DNA from: Hirudo medicinalis
Lineage: Eukaryota; Annelida; Clitellata; Hirudinida; Hirudinidae
DNA length: 64,000 nucleotides
NCBI GenBank assembly: GCA_011800805.1
Contig: MPNW01000048.1
Coordinates: 189,106 to 253,105, forward strand
Reading direction: 5' to 3'
Position numbers and translations under genes: made by a program. The notes beneath the pieces were generated by a model, which saw only the letters and a program-made list of their open reading frames with translations, was not told the origin of the DNA and ran no database searches. Position 1 is the first letter of the stretch, and each line of letters begins with the position of its first letter. Shown piece by piece: positions 1 to 14,292 of this stretch.

Positions 1-18
1 AATTCAGGCGGATATTGC

Positions 19-116
<98 letters not shown>

Positions 117-3068
117 GTCCAGATGATAAAATTCATTGGACAACATCTGTCAGCGACGACGCGATCTGCACACGTCCTCAGCAGATAGGCAGACACAGAG
201 AAGAAAACATACAGAGGTCGATAACAAGACACACGACGTGCCCAATTAATTCGCTCTTCGATGGAGACCTACAAAGAGCTCGCTACTGTTACTCTGTGCC
301 ACGATCGCCTGTCAAAGGAGCTTTTAAAAACAAGAGGATCTGCAGACGAACGAAGGGAACGTTCGAGGGAGGAAAGTAACGAAAAACTGCACGAATGCGA
401 ATGCCCTCCCTCGTCGTGAAAGATGAAATCGCAGAACAAAAAAGAACCGAACGCACTGGAACATGACATGGAACGTGACATGCAACGTGACATGAGCATA
501 AACCACCACAATCACGTGGTCGGAGACGAATTCCAGCTTCGTTTCGGACGAACGTGGGTCGCCATGTTCTCCCACAACAACTTAAGCTCGGCCTACTCGA
601 GCTTCCCGCTTTTGAGGACCCACCGAATCTGAGAGCGAATATGAAGAAACAGAAGAACGTGCGTGCAACGTGCGCTGGCCTGCATTTATGCTAATGAGCC
701 GCTCGACTACCGTCTCGGCACGAAGCAGGTTGCAGTCTTTTCGCTCCTAAAACATCGTCGTCTGCAACGAAATGGTCGATAAATTGTTTCCGAACGGAAA
801 AATCTCACCATTTCGACGTCTTTCCTCGAGTGAAGTGAGCTTTTTTCGCTGAAATCTGCTGAGAAACTGGAGACACTACAGCTACTCGTCAGGCTCGAAA
901 CAATGCGACGGCCATGTTTAAATTCGTATTGGCCGAAAAGTAGCGATCGGAGGAGGAGCTAGAATTTATTTTCTTTGTTCTCGCGCGCTCGTCTGACCTG
1001 TCAATCATCGCTTACTCATGATTATGCTAATCATAACCTAGTTGAATTTGTCAGGTTGCCCTGCAAAGGAAGGCAAGTCGTGTTGGAGCAACAAACGAAT
1101 CGAGTTCTTACTTGCTCTTTACGAACATCTCCTTCTTTACGAACATCTCCTCCTTTACGAACATCTCCTATGTTTCCATACAAAGGCACCGTCACAACTT
1201 TTTTAATAAATACTTTAACGACTAACTACCTCTCGACGGCCAATTAAAATCGCTACGAAAAATGAATTATTAATAATGTAATTAAGTATGCAATTATTCA
1301 TCACCGCGTGCAAGACGAACTGTCGGACGGCTTCCTCGGACAATGTTGGCCAGAATGGCCTTGAAATCCAAAAGTTCTGAGGCTTTGTTTGAATGTTAAA
1401 CCTTTGGTACGCTCCACAAAGGAAGCGTCATTTCAGTTATTTTCGGGGGCCTGCAATATCATCATTGGTCGATGACTTGGTTTAGCTCATCATTCTCATC
1501 GCAAGTTCGAGTTGGTGCCTTTCATCATCCGACATCGGCAACGTCAGGAGGGTGACATCATCGAATGGTGGAGTTAGGATTGTGGTGACAAAAGAAATCC
1601 AGGGCAGTTGCCCTCAAGCTCGCCCCCTCAACAACAAGGGCAACAACGAGAACATGCTCAACAATAACAACATCAGTATTTGAGAAGGCTACCTAAAACA
1701 AATGGATGAATGTACATTAGCACGCATTCCTGGACGATTAATGTTTGCTTTTAAGCTTCAACCAATAAAATAAGTCTCCAGAAAGCACATGAACCCATCA
1801 AGTGACGTAATCATCTCTTGTTCTTGTCATCTCAATAAAATGATGTAATTCCTTTGTCTTTCCAGCACGTCGAGGGAAACATTTCTGCTGCCACTTTGGC
1901 AAGTTTCTTTGAGGGAGGAAATTTTTCTTTGAATGATCGATTGAAGTGAGATAATTGTCGGTTTCCTTGTGGTTCCCATGAATTAAAGATGCAAATTAGA
2001 CTCCACCCTGCATTGTATTCTCGGGCATTTTAAGCGTCAATTTAGAGCCCAATTATGACACAATTACCACGGAAATTAATGGACGAACTCGTCTGCTACT
2101 CCTCGATGCGTGGGAAGCATGTCAGATGCTGCGGAAGACAAACAAAAAATAAGCTTTCCTCTGGATAGTGCCATCAGAACAATTGATCGACTCGAGTGGC
2201 AGACTGTTTGGTGGCAAGAATGAACCGAGACGTTGAAATTATTTTTGTGGCCATTTATTTGGAAATAATCACTTCATCTGCGCCTGTAACTCTTAACCGA
2301 CATGTTTACAGCGTTTCTAAACGAAAACATTCTGAAACGATCTTAATGCTTATTAACGATCGCCCACGATGGGAATCGAACCCGAGCAGTCAAAGCGAAG
2401 AGGTAGAAGTCGAGAAGATGATTCATAGGAAGCTTTTATTCACTATTGAATGAGTTACAAAGAACCAGGATGAATAAGACACGAAGATAAAACATAGACT
2501 TCATTGCTTCACTTAGAGTTGCAAGAACATTCATTGAAAAAATCAACAAAACCATGCAACGCAACATTTCATGACGCAATGTTGTAGTTTATTTGTAAAT
2601 AATATTGTTTATGATTTACAGCAAATAATATTGTTTATGATTTACAGCAAATAATATTGTTTATGATTTAAGTAACTTCAATTAAAACCAACAGAAGCGA
2701 GAAGAAAATATGTGTCGACCAATATAAAGTCGGGTAAGAAAATCTGGGTCAGCATGAAAATTGACCTCATTTCGTTTCCTTGTTGACGTAATTAGAGGAA
2801 TGTCTGCCTAATCACGTGCTGTGTGCGTGCGTGAGTTTGAAAAGAAAGAAAATGGATGTTTCAAAGAAGTTCATCATCATTATCACCATCATGATCATCA
2901 TCGTTAATCATCAACATCGTCTTCATCACACAAGTGAAGGAATCAATCCTTACGAGGACATCACCTCTCGGTGATGACAGAACCTCTGCTCCATCTTAAA
3001 ACATCGGCACCGCCACATCAATCTCGTCCTTGAAGTCATCACAAAGGATGCTATCGTGGAGCTTTTAG

Positions 3069-3275
3069 ACCCCGTCCGACCGCACAAAAATTGCCACGGT
3101 GCCTCTAACCGCAACCCAATCCCAGCGGTGCAGCCGGGATTTTAAAATCGGCCGAGCTAGGGGGGCAAATTTGTGTCATGTGTGCAACGTTAAAGTATAG
3201 TATATAAAGTATATATACAATACTGGCGGATTAGCGGCAAAGAATTAATTTCACACTAAAGACACATGATGAAAG
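3069..3275 (+). repeat. Dispersed repeat family, copy 1
   Basis: The sequence shares, with diverged spacing, a series of blocks with 5463-5664 on the opposite strand: GCAGCC-GGATTTTAAAATCGG, CGAG-T-GGGGG and a terminal AATTTCACA-TAA-GACAC. The conserved core starts CCCAGCGGTGCAGCCGGG, similar to CAGTGGCGCAGCC ends seen on many non-autonomous DNA transposons. Confidence 0.55.
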
Positions 3276-4857
3276 CAGACACTCGTAATTTCTTAAGTTA
3301 GGCAATAATTGTTTCAATGTTTGTAAGTGCTCTTAAAACATTAACAAACATTAACAAACATTAACAAACATTAACAAACATTAACAAACATTGTTTTGAT
3401 ATTAATATATTCATTGACATCGTGAATACTTCGCACTTCATCGATACTTGTTTATTTGTTTGTTTGTTTGTTGGTTTGTTTGTTTAGTTCAAATATCTGA
3501 CGTAATCTCCTCTTAAAGTTACTTCAGGAACAACTTGTATTTAATGCAATTACGTACTTCTTCATCGCACGTTCCACAAAGAAATGATCAAGCTTAGGGA
3601 TTGAACCCACAAGGTGCCAGATGGTTTGAGACTTCCACTTGATTCAGATTTAAACTTTCTTTACAAGGTCGGCGTTTTGGAGGCAGGGTTAGAATTGTTT
3701 TCCATTCTTAAGTCTGCCCTCTGACCGCTGCTCCCCTGTCGTGAGATGCGATTGTTGGAGTCCTGTACTTATGAAAATGAGGAACCCTAAAGAAGGATAA
3801 GACAGTTTTATGCAACTTTTGAAGGTTTACCCCCTGGAAACACCTGGAAAGACGACATTATTCAGTTTCTTATTATTTATTTTTATTTATTTAATTAAAG
3901 TCCGTTGCCTGACTCAGATGATTTGGACTTAGCGACGCGTTTCATTGCAAGAACATCTTTAATGGTGACGACGTGTTGCCTTGTAAACTCGTTACTTATC
4001 CTCATTCCAATCCTCTCAAGTCACACAAACATTCCACAAACTTCAAATCCAGCAATAAAAAGTCACTGAGTCCTCACTTCCTGTTGTTGAATGAATTCTT
4101 TCATCTCACTCATTCATTCATTCATTCTTTCATTCATTCAAACAATCACCAGTTCCTCTTTAATGTCGATAACATCATTCTATTGGAATTCCCAACTGTT
4201 TTATTGTAATTAGTAAGTTAATTACAATTCATTAGTGACTTAATTTCGTTATGACTATAATCATTTATTACTTATTGATGAGCACATCAAAGCATTTTAT
4301 CTATTCGCCAGTTCAACAACGTGGTCCAACGACAACCATTTACTTGGCGCTTCATTTGATCATAATATTCGATTGATTGGTTATTCAACCCCTTTATATT
4401 TAAATATTTTTAAAGGAAATTTAAGTTTAAACAATTTATCGGAAAATATTTCGCCGTTTATAATCTGGGATGTTCAGTTATTTTGTCATTAATTGAGTTT
4501 TAGGGTTTGGGTGCAGGCGTACAACCTGTCCAGTCAGTACCCCTGTCAGTACCCCTGTCAGTACCCCTGTCAGTACTCCTGTCAGTTTCCCTCTTCACAT
4601 TTTTCTAAATCCGTGTAATTCGTTCATAGTTTATTGGCCACAACACAACTCCAGTAAATTAGGGACGCTTTCGAGATGAATATTTATTTGTTGCGTGTTA
4701 CAAGTGGACGCCCAACCATTATGCTGCCCAAGAAGCAACTTTTTGTTTGTCAAAACAGTGATTTTCTACAAAATGTGGCTTTTTGTCCAACCATTTTTAA
4801 TACCCCTCACATCATCATGTTCTCACCTAAATATTATTATTATTATTATTATTATTA

Positions 4858-4966
<109 letters not shown>

Positions 4967-5462
4967 ATTCTATTATAACAACATAACGTTAGCATCTTCA
5001 TAATGGTGTTTACATGGATATGATCTACATAATTCTGACAATATTTGCAGAAAGAACATGACCGTCAGTTTCCATATCATCCTTAAATATAAATATCATA
5101 AATATGAATGAATAAGATATAAGATAAAATATAAATATCATAAATATGAATGAATAAGATATAAGATAAGATATAAATATCATCCATATCATCCTTCAAC
5201 TCGCGTGGTTGTCAACGTAAACTCGACCATAAACTTTTTCAGAATGTAAAGAAAAACAACACAACAGAATAATAGCAAACAATATTTAACACCACTTGAA
5301 GCTGAAATGATGTTAATAACAACGAATGTTATCATTCTGTAGTTTCATCGACCACACTTATCTGTGAAATGCACAAAATACGAGATTTAAAAAACTTTTA
5401 GTTCAAAACGAATTCCTTGGGTCCTTAATTATAAGTTTCTGTAACGAAATTACAAATATTTT

Positions 5463-5664
5463 TGCTTTCCTTAAGTGTCATTAATGTGAAATGAATTGTT
5501 TGCCTCTATTCCACCAGCACTGTACTTTACTGTTTCAATAATTATGAACGCATAATAAAATGTGCCCCCAACTCGACCGATTTTAAAATCCTGGCTGCGC
5601 CACTGGGTTTGGGTTTTGGTTAGGGGTATTGTGGCAACTTTTTGTGGACGCCCGCGACATGACT
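5463..5664 (-). repeat. Dispersed repeat family, copy 2 (inverted relative to copy 1)
   Basis: Reverse complement reads CCCAGTGGCGCAGCCAGG then ATTTTAAAATCGGTCGAG and aligns with 3069-3275 over about 200 bp. Two copies in opposite orientation 2.2 kb apart support a mobile origin. No flanking target-site duplication was established. Confidence 0.55.
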
Positions 5665-7720
5665 TTGCCCGTGACTCGGCTAACAATCGTTACAAAACAC
5701 CGTCGTAAGGTCAACACGTTGTTGTGAACTTCGTCTGTCATGTCGGCCTTATGCGTACTTAAGCATCAATTTGATCGACCTTATTAAGTCAAATTATATT
5801 TCTAAATATTAACTTGTGAATTAATGCCATTCATTAAATAAATTATTAATAAATTATTCATGTTGCCAACGAACACATGAATGATTATTTATCAACAGAC
5901 CAAGGAATAAATTCGTAACTACAAAAGTGCAAATAAACTCCAGAAAATGAGCGACTGAACGTGTGGCAGAGGAAGGTAGAAGAAGATGAAAGCTATGTTT
6001 TCCTCTTTCTGAGGAAATCTTCCTCAATTCAGACGATGAAACGCTGCTTTCTGTTGGAATTTAATTCCATCTAATTATAATAGATTATGATAATTAGCTA
6101 CAAATTATTACATGATTATATAATTTATATTAATTATGATTAATTAAGCAACCTTTTCAAAGTCCAATAAATTCGATGGATTCGTTGAACCGACAAATGC
6201 AGGCGAATGTGAAATGATGGAAACATTCACGAACAGCAAACATCATCGAACAATGGAAACTGTTGTTTCCATAGCAACCGAGTCACTACTTAATCGTGGC
6301 TCACAACATTTCTGAACTCGACCTTTCACCTTTTGTTTACACGTTGCAATAAGCGGTGGGGTGGAGTAGTGGAGGGGTGTCGAGTGTGTCTAGGGGCCCG
6401 GCAATTTTTTTGGGCCCACCCGGGTTACAAAATACTACAATAAACTTTTATTCCCTTTTCCATTACCAAGTTGCCCTTGGCCGCCGTGCTTAGGGACTCG
6501 AAATTTCTGTCGGCGATCCTGGGTAGGGTGGCACAAGAACTGGTTTTAATCGTGGTTAATATTCGACGAAGCTTTTCCTTTGTGGATGTATTTTGGGGAA
6601 TCCATGCACAGCTTCACAATTGTTACCCTGTCAGGCCACTAATTCAATACGTAACAACGAGTGTAACATTTCATGACATTTCATGACATGATTAAAATAA
6701 TATCGCAAGAAATTAATTAAAATGATCGATAAAAATCGATATTTCTCATCCGTGGAATTCTTCAAACTGTTTCTTAAATGCACGTCCTCACGATTCTTGC
6801 ACAACAAAATACAATCAGGATTTTTATCCTTTGCCATTCATTTGTACATGTTTTATATTAAAATATAATATATATTATTAATTAAAATTACATATTTAAT
6901 ATAATTATATTAATTTTCACTTTAATTATATTTAACATAATTATATTGCGGTTTTTTCAGGGATTATAATTCGTTTGAAAGCGGAGATATTAAAATCAGC
7001 GAACAAATGTGGCTGATGATGATGATGATGATGACGATGGTGACGATGACGACGATGACGACGATGATGACGATGACGATGATGATGATGAACACTATGT
7101 GCACGATGTGTTTGTGATGCTTATATATCCAGCAGGTTCAACTTGAAGACGATGAGGAATAATAATTAATAATAATAATTAATATTATAATATATAATTA
7201 TAATTATATAATTAATAATTATTTTAAATAATTTTTTCATAAAATATTTATATAATATATTTCATATAATACTTTTCATATAATATTAATTATTATTATT
7301 AGGATTATATACTAATTAATAATTTAGTCCACAAATGTAAGTATAAATATGATCATTGATATTATAAGTATAACGACTGATCACATGAATGCAATGACCA
7401 CCTTGAAGATGTGAAATGACACGTAAGCTTCAGTTTCACTTTTTAATTTTGGACTCCAACATTTTGTGATAAAATCATTTGCACATCCCTTTTCATGTAC
7501 AAAATAACAATAATTTCACTAAATTTGAACAATATTGAAAGATTATGATGCATTAATCGTCCTTTAATCCTTAATTGCGTTTATTCCTCCCGTAGTTATC
7601 ATAACTATCATCATCATCATAACCATCATCATCATCGTCATTGCGGTCGTCGTCGTCCTCATCGTCGTCTCCGGACTCGTCCATACATAACGATAATAAT
7701 AATAATGATAAGGAATCAAA

Positions 7721-7834
7721 ATTTGATTTCAGTGGCGTAATAATAATAATAATAATTAATCATAATTTGATTACAGAGGCGTAATAATAATAATAATAAT
7801 AATAATAAATCATAATTTGATTACAGAGGCGTAT
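7721..7834 (+). repeat. Three tandem copies of an ATTTGATT-CAG-GGCGTA unit separated by (AAT)n
   Basis: ATTTGATTTCAGTGGCGTA, then twice ATTTGATTACAGAGGCGTA, each followed or preceded by expanding AAT runs. The CAGTGGCGTA core resembles a DNA-transposon terminus, so microsatellite slippage next to an element end is plausible. Confidence 0.45.
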
Positions 7835-8029
7835 GTCCAAACTTCAAAAGTACTTCAACATTGGGGTGGCTTCCTTGAATATGAAACTTATGAAGATGGA
7901 GTGGTCGTGGGTGATGCAGAATGGCAGGATATATGAATTCTTTCCAATTATTTAACTTGTTATGATGCATGGTTTCTTTCTAATTAATATTCGCATTCAA
8001 ATTCATATTCTTATTCATACGTATTCGTA

Positions 8030-8307
8030 TTCATATTCATATTCACATTCATATTCACATTCATATTCACATTCATATTCACATTCATATTCACATTCAT
8101 ATTCACATTCATATTCACATTCATATTCACATTCATATTCACATTCATATTCACATTCATANTTCATCCAATAAACACTGCAAGATTCAAATTTAGAACA
8201 AATTCAACAACAACAAATAAAGCACCTGCATGGGGTTCGTGGTCCCAAAATATGTGGCCATTCATATTCACATTCATATTCACATTCATATTCACATTCA
8301 TATTCAT
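8030..8307 (+). repeat. Dodecamer minisatellite (ATTCATATTCAC)n in two blocks
   Basis: Units of ATTCATATTCAC repeat from about 8030 to 8165 and again from about 8262 to 8307. An ambiguous base (n) at 8162 marks the end of the first block, and a 95-bp unrelated sequence lies between. The 12-bp period keeps a frame open, which explains a spurious Ser-Tyr-Ser-His ORF. Confidence 0.9.
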
Positions 8308-8844
8308 CTTTTTTCGCATTGTAATTATCATCACCAGATTTGTCAATGTAACAAACAGTGATTGTTTACTTTTTCCATAAATTTGCATATGCTGGTGGTG
8401 GTGATGATGATGCAAAACATGTCTGAAGCTGTGATTACCGTATGTAATTGATGTTTTTTGTTATTCTTTTCATAATCAATAGTGATAATGGTGGTGATGA
8501 TAATGATGATATGATGATGACGATGATGACGGCGACGACGATGACGATGATGACGACGACAACGATGACGATGATGATGTGAAGAAAATAATTTGTTCGA
8601 GAAGAAGGCGGCAGATGGCAGAGTTAATTGGTGACTTTTCCACTGTTTCTCAGACATGCATGAGACTTAATGGTCATCATCGTTCTCTTCATCCTCGTCT
8701 CTTGATGACGACTATTATCATGTCGTATTCGTATATCACGTGACTACCATCAAGTCACACTCGTATGTGACGTGACTATCATCATGTCACTCCACTCACG
8801 ACTGCAGCCATAATCATTCCACCCATGACTATTACAATGACCGT

Positions 8845-8907
8845 CATCGTCATCATCGACATCACAATGATCGTCATCGTCATCATCGACATCACGATGA
8901 TCGTCAT
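8845..8907 (+). repeat. 30-bp tandem repeat of ATC/GTC triplets
   Basis: The unit ATGATCGTCATCGTCATC followed by ATCGACATCAC occurs at least twice, with a partial third copy. It is a compound trinucleotide microsatellite. Confidence 0.7.
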
Positions 8908-10799
8908 CAGAACAAATAATGGTTTTTCATTGTTCGCCAGGTGGAAAAGAGTTGCAAGAGAATCGCTCATTCATAGATTCGCATTTCATGTCTGCGAGTG
9001 TGTGTGTCGACGTACGTGAATAGACGCCCACAACGTGTGCGTGTTATCCAACGTACCGATGTGTACCTAAAAAGCTTCGGTGAACGAATGCATTCGAACG
9101 CATGTGTGAGAGACTCACGTGCGTGCCTCGAATGCATTATCATTCCTTCCTTTTCTCACGCTCAAAGTCACGTGATGTGTGCGCCAAAAGCACAAGTAAA
9201 CAAACAGTGCAATGGTGGAGCGCAATTTCCTTAAATTTCTTTGAAATCGTATCAAACACGTATAATAACATTAATATTAATTATAATATTACATTATTAT
9301 TATTTATTAATTAATAATAATATTATTATGATTATAATCATCAATATTTTCCAAATAACTACCACATTTTAGTCAACGAACAACACGGAGTTGCGAAGTT
9401 AAACCCAAATGAAGGAAGGAATGAAGTGAAAGGAAGTGGAGGGAGATGATCATTTGGAGAGAGGAGCACGTGATCAGATGACTGGAGAAAGAATTTTCAT
9501 CGACCAATCACATTCGCAGCCTACGTTTGTCTGGGAGGATTAGGAAACGAGGGGGGGTCTTAGTTCGGAATGGACTCTTCCAAACTGAGTGGTGTACGAG
9601 CACTTTGTCATCCCTGGTCAGTCTTTTAACAGCAATAATCGTAGATGGATTGATTCGACATTAAACAAAGAACTATAACAAAGGTACAACAAAAGAATAC
9701 AATACTATGCTGTTAAAAATAACGCTTTCCTAAGTTTTGCTTTTACATAAATTCCAGCGAAAATCAATTTGAATAAAATGCAATCATTTTTAAGGTGATT
9801 GAACAGATCAGATGTTGTTTTTGCCACACTCTTTGTTCTTACGAAAGAATAAACAAAATTCAACAAATTCAAAGTGGTGCATTGATGGATAGGTGGATGG
9901 ATGGACTGATGGATGGGTGGATAATGGTGTTCAGAAACGTTATCGAACACAGGAAGTGGATGTCGCTTGATTGATTGATGGATCTAAACCACGCCCATCA
10001 GTCCCAGGTGACAAAACAACAACAAAAATAGCCCACACATTCGGAGAAAACCTTATTATGCATGAGTTTTTTTATTTGCAAAGATATTTTATAATTTATA
10101 ACAATTTCATGTGAAATATTATTAATTAACTTATTAAATATTACAAATGCAGTCATAAATTTAATGGTTAATGGTCACACGTTGATATTACAATAATTTG
10201 TAGGCAGATTTATGTTGGCGTGACACGACTCCACTGACGACACGAAACATGTCACGTGATGTGACGTCACGAAACATGTTGTCAATTAGCTGCAACGTCT
10301 TCATACTATCAAGCGAATAAATGCTTACTAGTATTATTTTTAAAATTAATTTGTTACAATAATGTTTCAAATTTTACACGATTACGTTATGATTATGATA
10401 AAATTGCAAGAAGTAGCAGCAGAAAACAATGTTACAATGTCATTTCACACGTTCACCATTGAATTTCAAATTATCGGATGTAAAAAAACAAAATTATCAT
10501 TATCATCATCATCAAGAAATGCAAGAAATAAAAATAGTCATCATAGTGGCTCCTATTATTGCCACAGTTGTAGTTGTTGACGACAGGTAGAAGGATGCGT
10601 CATGGAGCTCAATTAGGTGTCGAGCTCTTTTTTGCGTCTATACCTGATGTGGTGTACCTGCTGCATTGACTAATCCAGGATAGCAGAAGAGTGAAAGGAC
10701 AGAAGAACCATGGAATCAAAAGATGGATGGAAGGAAGAATGTATGTATGTCTGCCATTGGATAGGAGAGGGTTTTAGCTCCTTGATTAAGCATTCCTTT

Positions 10800-11170
10800 T
10801 TATGAACATGTCCATGCTGTCTCAGTAGTCATATAAGCAAACCTCTCACGTACACTAGAACACACGCACACGAAGATATTAATAAATCCCCAGTGACGGC
10901 TGACAAAACCGCTGACGCCGACTGCTACGAAGCATCCGATGCTCGTCACGTCATCCGTGTAATCGAGAAGGTAAAATGCGGAAACTGCCATGACAACGAG
11001 CAGGAAAGAATCTCTGTGATTAAGAATAATTTTCCAAATTTCTTAAAATACAAGAATCCACAGAAACATCACAACATCGACAATTCCAAAGCAAGCCATT
11101 CCGTAATACATTAGAGACTAGAACACTATCGGACCTAAAAGCACGCCCATTATCGGCTCATTGTGCTTCA
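10800..11170 (-). pseudogene. Hydrophobic reading frame with two internal stops (possible membrane-protein relic)
   Basis: Read on the minus strand in one frame, the segment gives MGVLLGPIVF, stop, LMYYGMACFGIVDVVMFLWI, stop, and then LLVVMAVSAFYLLDYTDDV and GCFVAVGVSGFVSRHWGFI. The frame holds three transmembrane-like stretches interrupted by two stops. I do not recognise a family, and chance is a real possibility. Confidence 0.15.
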
Positions 11171-12403
11171 CGTCGAAAATAGCTCCACATCGTGGAAGCT
11201 TCGCATAGAAGTGTTTCCATGTTACGTCACACACCGATTGGAAGGAAGGTGGCACTTGTTTGCTGCTAATGGACTGCTTTTCTACTTAGAAAAAATATTT
11301 TGAATTCCGTGACGTGGTTAAACAATTTCGAAATGCGCGTATTTGAATTAAGAAACATGAATATAGGAGACAACATAATCTTTACTTGTGGCCACCCTAA
11401 TTAGAATGCCACCCACTTTCGGACAATAGTCGCTTGTTGACCTGGGCGATCGAAGAAATTGACGAGGCCATTCCACAGTGAACATCTACTTCTTCACCGC
11501 CATTAATTACCATATACACCACATAATGCTTCCTAGCCACCACGCTCAAATATCCCGTATAATTGCCAATATTCTCACCCAGTTGATATCTTCAATACTA
11601 AATTGTTCTGAAACACGAGCTTAAATTGCAAAAAAATCTTCCAGACTTAAGACAAAAATGAATTCCAACAAAAGGTTTGCACACAACACCTCAAAAGAAT
11701 GGAAAGCACAAAGATCTCTACTTGTTACAATGTCATGTCACTTGTTGCAAAAACTCAGCTCAATTGCACCTCAACAGTTCATTCCGTTACTAATGCGGCC
11801 ACAAACACGGAGAATGAATAATATCAACACTCGAAGGAAGATTAACCATAACGAACGATGCAAGCATAGATAACAATAAAGACCACTACCAGGAATTTTA
11901 ACAATGGTTGGCAGCGACATCCCGTCCGGGACGTGATGGGAGGCAAGCAGGGTGTGCAGACGAGCGCATGTTTTCAAGTCATTTCTAACATCTTTAGGAA
12001 GTAAATCAAAGACTCGAACAATTTCTCAAAATTTTTGAAGCAACCGCCCGGCACGAGCGACGTCGGCAGAACCGAGCATTTCATGGAAAAAGTACTTAAG
12101 CTCTAAGCATTTTAGGTCACTTTTGATGATTCATCGAGAACATCAACACTACAGCTTCAACAATTTAGGCCAACATATTCATCAAATCATCCACTGCAAC
12201 AAGGAGGAAAATGAAGCCAACTATTTTGAAAAAAATTGTGCCTAATTGATCTAACATTCACACAGGGGTGAAGCAAAACCATGAAATGCAATTAAGTTGC
12301 CAAGATAACATTTGCAGTGATAAGAAATGGCAAAAACAGGTAAATTCCATCATGATTCTCAAAGTCTATTGAAAATTAAAATTTCTTCTTCATCTTTTGG
12401 CAG

Positions 12404-13861
<1,458 letters not shown>

Positions 13862-14292
13862 TGTATCGATAGTTCAGAAAAACTGTTCTTGTAGATATAT
13901 ATACTTCTTGACCAAAATCCAATACACCACCAACGACAAAAGCCAGCAGCAGTAACCTGCATACGGTGATGTTATACGGATATCGAACAAGAAAGAAAAC
14001 TCGTAATCGTAAAAAAATTCACATTAGGACTTTTACATTAAAAAAAAATTATTTTAGTTAAATTTCATTTTGTAACAATTTAAACTATTTTTTTAACAAA
14101 AATAAATTTATTTTTGAAATAATTCAATATAGTACATATTTTATTACATTACATAACTAACAATGTATTAATTTTTCACATAAACGATTTTTAATCTATA
14201 TTTTAAGGCTATTTTTCTTATGAAGCAACTGTCAACAAAATTCTGGCGGGTGCTTTTTAAGCTTATTTACCGACTTGGGTTTTCTTATCGAT
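13862..14292. promoter_or_regulatory. Divergent intergenic promoter region between REEP5 and SLBP
   Basis: The REEP5 start codon (minus) and SLBP start codon (plus) face away from each other across 431 bp of AT-rich sequence. Both 5' UTRs and both promoters must lie here unless an upstream non-coding exon exists. I see no convincing TATA box at the expected distance and no motif I can assign with confidence. A shared bidirectional promoter is inferred from the geometry only. Confidence 0.5.

Noticed and set aside
2355..2400. tRNA B-box-like GGGTTCGATTCCC on the minus strand
   Set aside because: No cloverleaf can be built from the upstream sequence; at most a SINE or pseudo-tRNA remnant. The similar GGGTTCAATCCC near 3,600 was rejected for the same reason.
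7962..8174. 70-aa Ser-Tyr-Ser-His repeat protein
   Set aside because: Translation of the 12-bp minisatellite; it stays open because 12 is a multiple of 3.
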